A stretch of DNA of 17,922 nucleotides. Source: an uncultured Porphyromonadaceae bacterium. Lineage in GTDB: Bacteria > Bacteroidota > Bacteroidia > Bacteroidales > Muribaculaceae. The translations under genes were made by a program, and so were the position numbers. The stretch spans positions 1 to 17,922 of the forward strand of contig CAMVDK010000027.1 in assembly GCA_947166165.1 (NCBI GenBank). The letters are read 5' to 3'. Under the pieces are notes generated by a model that saw nothing but the letters and a program-made list of their open reading frames with translations, was not told the origin of the DNA and ran no database searches. This document shows, one piece after another, positions 15,291-17,922 of the stretch. The stretch's first letter is position 1, and each line of letters begins with the position of its first letter.

Positions 15291-16382
15291 ATGGCAGAAG
15301 AAATCAAAGTGACTTGTCTGCACGACAAGCATGTGGCACAAGGGGCGCTCATGTCGCCCTTCGCGGGCTTCGACATGCCCATCCAGTATAACGGCATCGA
15401 GACCGAGCACAACGCCGTGCGCCAGAACGTGGGCGTGTTCGACGTCTCGCACATGGGCGAGGTGCACATCACCGGTCCCCAGGCCGAGAAATTTGTCAAC
15501 TACATCTTCACCAACGACATTGCCGGCGCACCTGTCGGCAAGGTGTTCTACGGCATGATGCTCTACCCCGACGGCGGCACGGTCGACGACCTGCTGGTGT
15601 ACAAGATGGGCGAGAACGACCTCTTCCTGGTCATCAACGCCGCCAACATCGACAAGGACGTGGCCTGGATCAACGAGCAGGCGCGCGACTTCGACGTCGT
15701 GGTCGACAACCAGAGCGAGCACTACGCCCAGCTGGCCGTGCAAGGCCCTGCTGGCGAGAAGACCATGAAAGAGGTGCTGGGCATCGACTGCAGCGACCTG
15801 ACGTTCTACACCTTCAAACTGGTCGACTGCCAGGGCGAGCAGATCATCGTGAGCCGCACCGGCTACACCGGCGAGGACGGCTTCGAGGTCTACGCCACCC
15901 CGGCCGTGATTGTGAAGATGTGGGACCAGCTCATGGCCGCCGGCGTGCAGCCTTGCGGACTCGGCTGCCGCGACACGCTGCGCTTCGAGGCCGGCCTGCC
16001 GCTCTACGGCGATGAGCTCACCGCCGAGATCTCGCCCATCGTGGCCACGCTGGGCATGTTCTGCAAGCTCGACAAGGAGGGCGGCTTCATCGGCCGCGAC
16101 GCCTGCGCACAGCAGAAGGCCGAAGGCAGCGCCAAGAAGCTCGTAGGCCTCGAGCTCAAGGACAAGGCCATCCCCCGCCACGGCTATCCCGTGCTCGACA
16201 TGGACGGCAACCAGGTGGGCTACATCACCACCGGCTACCGCAGCATCACCGTGGGCAAGAGCCTCGCCTTCGCACTGGTCGACCGCGCCGTGGGCAACCT
16301 GGGCGGCGAACTCCAGGTGCAGGTGCGCAAGAAGGTGTTCCCCGCCACCATCGTCAAGAAGCGCTTCTACACGCCCAACTAA
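15291..16382 (+). CDS. gcvT: Aminomethyltransferase, glycine cleavage T protein
   Basis: The 363-aa product has the normal length for GcvT. It takes the aminomethyl group from the lipoyl arm of GcvH, releases ammonia and forms 5,10-methylene-tetrahydrofolate. Family motifs are clear: 'FAGFDMPIQYNGIETEHNAVR' region near the start, 'GVFDVSHMGEV', 'PDGGTVDDLLVYK' with the conserved Asp pair (D99-D100) at the folate site, 'SRTGYTGEDGFEVY' and 'GCRDTLRFEAGLPLYG'. The C-terminal barrel ends 'KRFYTPN'. The ATG at 15291 is 8 nt after the lplA stop, so they are co-transcribed and probably coupled. Nothing in the protein looks broken. Confidence 0.96.
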   Translation: MAEEIKVTCLHDKHVAQGALMSPFAGFDMPIQYNGIETEHNAVRQNVGVFDVSHMGEVHITGPQAEKFVNYIFTNDIAGAPVGKVFYGMMLYPDGGTVDDLLVYKMGENDLFLVINAANIDKDVAWINEQARDFDVVVDNQSEHYAQLAVQGPAGEKTMKEVLGIDCSDLTFYTFKLVDCQGEQIIVSRTGYTGEDGFEVYATPAVIVKMWDQLMAAGVQPCGLGCRDTLRFEAGLPLYGDELTAEISPIVATLGMFCKLDKEGGFIGRDACAQQKAEGSAKKLVGLELKDKAIPRHGYPVLDMDGNQVGYITTGYRSITVGKSLAFALVDRAVGNLGGELQVQVRKKVFPATIVKKRFYTPN

Positions 16383-16439
16383 AAGAAATAAACCACCCCA
16401 ACCAAAATCAACAACAACCATCAAATAACAATTTCAATA

Positions 16440-16820
16440 ATGAGCAAGATTATCGAAGGACTCTATTACAGCGAGTCGCATGAGTATGTGAGAGTGGAAG
16501 GCGAGTACGGCTACATCGGCATCACCGACTATGCACAGCACGAGCTGGGCAACGTGGTCTACGTCGACATGCCCGACGTCGACGACGAGGTCACCGCCGG
16601 CGAGGACTTTGGCGCCGTGGAGAGCACCAAGGCCGCCAGCGACCTGCTCTCGCCCGTGAGCGGCGTCGTGGTCGAGACCAACGAGGCCCTTGAGGACGAA
16701 CCCGGACTGGTCAACAAGGACGCTTTCGAGAACTGGATCATCAAGGTCAAGCTCAGCGACATGAGCGAACTCGACAACCTCATGGACGCCGCTGCCTACA
16801 AGGCCCTCATCGGCGAGTGA
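16440..16820 (+). CDS. gcvH: Glycine cleavage system H protein
   Basis: The 126-aa lipoyl carrier shuttles the aminomethyl group from the P protein to the T protein and is then re-oxidised by dihydrolipoamide dehydrogenase. The lipoylation site is in 'GAVESTKAASDLLSPVSG' with acceptor K64. The start 'YYSESHEYVRVEG' and the end 'AAAYKALIGE' are typical of the family. It lies 57 nt after gcvT; that gap is almost purely A/C-rich with no Shine-Dalgarno sequence, as is common in Bacteroidota leaders. A strong hairpin follows the stop. The upstream lipoate ligase in the same cluster is the probable modifying enzyme. Confidence 0.97.
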   Translation: MSKIIEGLYYSESHEYVRVEGEYGYIGITDYAQHELGNVVYVDMPDVDDEVTAGEDFGAVESTKAASDLLSPVSGVVVETNEALEDEPGLVNKDAFENWIIKVKLSDMSELDNLMDAAAYKALIGE

Positions 16821-16829
16821 CATCAGCCC

Positions 16830-16877
16830 GCAGCCAGGCCAGCCAGAGTGCCGAGAGCGACGGGCTGGCCCGGTTGC
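16830..16877 (+). terminator. Strong intercistronic hairpin between gcvH and gcvPA
   Basis: GGCCAGCC (16837-16844) pairs with GGCTGGCC (16863-16870), and after one mismatch GCAGCC (16830-16835) pairs with GGTTGC (16872-16877) with one G-U. This gives about 14 pairs, followed by CTCTTTC. It could attenuate transcription into gcvPA or protect the gcvH message, giving more H than P protein. The T-tract is weak, so it is probably not a complete terminator. Confidence 0.5.
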
Positions 16878-16915
16878 CTCTTTCATTCAACCATTGCTAA
16901 ACCTTTATCACAACG

Positions 16916-17922
16916 ATGACTTATAAATTCTTCCCGCACACCGACGACGACATCCGCCAGATGCTCGCCACCTGCGGTGAGCAGAAGCTCGAAGACCTCT
17001 ACCGCGACATCCCCGAGCAGCTCGTGTTCAAGCGCGACTACGACCTGCCGCAGGCCATGAGCGAGGTGGAAATCAGGCGCTTCTTCGACGAGCTGGGCAG
17101 CTACAACGAGCCCCTCACCTGCTTCGTGGGCGCCGGGTGCTACGACCACTACTCGCCCGCCGTGGCGGCCGACATTGTACGCCGCAGCGAGTTCCTCACC
17201 AGCTACACGCCCTACCAGGCCGAGATTTCGCAAGGCACACTGCAGTACATTTTCGAATACCAGAGCATGATGGCCGAGCTCACCGGCATGGAGGTGAGCA
17301 ACGCCTCGATGTATGACGGCTGAACAGCCACCGCCGAGGCGCTGATGATGGCCGTGGCCAACGCCAAGAAGCGCAACAAGGTGCTCATCTCCGACACCGT
17401 CAACCCCAACGTGATCCGCGTCGTGGAGACCTATGCCAAGTTCCACGGCATCACCGTGGAGCACATCGCCGCCGATGGCGGCGTGACCAGCCGCGCCGAC
17501 TTCGAGGCCAAAATCGCTGCCGACGACGTGGCCGGCGTCATCGTGGCCACGCCCAACTTCTACGGCATCCTCGAGGACTACACCGGCTGGGCCGACCTCT
17601 GCCACCAGCACAAGGCCCTGCTGGTGATGAACTGCGTGGCCAGCGCGCTGGGAGCCGTCAAGACGCCCGGCGAGTGGGGAGCCGACGTGGCCGTGGGCGA
17701 CGGACAGAGCCTCGGCATTCCCATGAACTTCGGCGGCCCTTATGTGGGATTCCTGTGCACGAGCAAGAAACTCATCCGCAAGATGCCCGGGCGCATCGTG
17801 GGAGCCACCACCGACGCCGACGGCAAGCGCACCTTCGTGCTCACCCTGCAGGCCCGCGAGCAGCACATCCGCCGCGAAAAGGCCACCAGCAACATCTGCT
17901 CCAACGAGAGCCTCATGGCGCT
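16916..17922 (+). pseudogene. gcvPA: Glycine dehydrogenase subunit 1 (GcvPA), in-frame TGA at codon 136, cut by window edge
   Basis: The frame encodes the split-type P protein subunit 1, part of the PLP-dependent glycine decarboxylase. Visible motifs: 'YKFFPHTDDDIRQML' at the start, 'FVGAGCYDHYSPA', 'FLTSYTPYQAEISQGTLQ', 'NASMYDG', then after the stop 'TATAEALMMA', 'SDTVNPNVIRVVETYAKF', 'PNFYGILEDY' and 'FGGPYVGFLCTSKKLIRKMPGR'. The frame stays open on both sides of TGA 17321-17323, where homologues have a sense codon in MYDG-x-TA. About 335 codons are seen of roughly 440-450 expected. TGA is the normal stop of gcvH and several other genes here, so the gene is either broken by a point mutation or base error, or the stop is recoded. 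In-frame ATGs at 17345 and 17348, preceded by GAGG, could allow re-initiation. The PLP lysine is expected in the separate GcvPB. Confidence 0.85.

Noticed and set aside
17212..17409. A frameshift as the cause of the gcvPA interruption.
   Set aside because: Translation before and after the TGA is family-like in the same frame, so a single codon change explains the break.

Overview
The window is GC-rich chromosomal DNA from a member of the Bacteroidota, most likely order Bacteroidales (gut Muribaculaceae- or Prevotella-like). The case rests on TAnnTTTG-type -7 promoter elements ahead of several genes, A/C-rich leaders without Shine-Dalgarno sequences, a GH29 fucosidase tail, SpeA and GcvT/GcvH of Bacteroidales type, and secreted proteases of a type common in this group. 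The species cannot be read from the sequence.

Layout. 1-284 is the 3' end of a probable alpha-L-fucosidase. 405-3332 (+) is a tight pair: biosynthetic arginine decarboxylase (speA), then a DUF445 membrane protein 3 nt downstream. Convergent to it, 5108-3343 (-) holds a small secreted protein made of little more than a signal peptide and a T9SS-tail-like beta domain; its stop overlaps (ATGA) the start of a cardiolipin synthase. 5121-5744 has no gene. It is a mosaic of hairpins, an exact 38-bp direct repeat, and an AT-rich 231-bp segment bounded by 12-bp perfect inverted repeats that looks like a MITE.

5745-13873 (-) is a tandem array of three paralogous secreted M6-family metalloproteases of about 578, 848 and 1147 aa. 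Each has a signal peptide, a propeptide-like region, an HEFSH zinc motif and a dockerin-like C-terminus ending within two residues of the stop. They differ mainly in how many FN3, Ig-like and jelly-roll modules lie between catalytic domain and tail.

14305-17922 (+) is a glycine-cleavage cluster: lipoate-protein ligase, gcvT, gcvH and the start of gcvPA. The ligase probably charges the GcvH lysine with lipoate, so the cluster makes biochemical sense as a unit. gcvPA carries a single in-frame TGA at codon 136 with the family-like frame open on both sides, the most surprising coding feature here.

No tRNA, rRNA, CRISPR array, transposase or prophage gene was found. The best candidates for something unusual are the protease array with its dockerin-like tails, the mosaic non-coding region at 5180-5744, the stand-alone sorting-domain protein next to cardiolipin synthase, and the gcvPA in-frame TGA.
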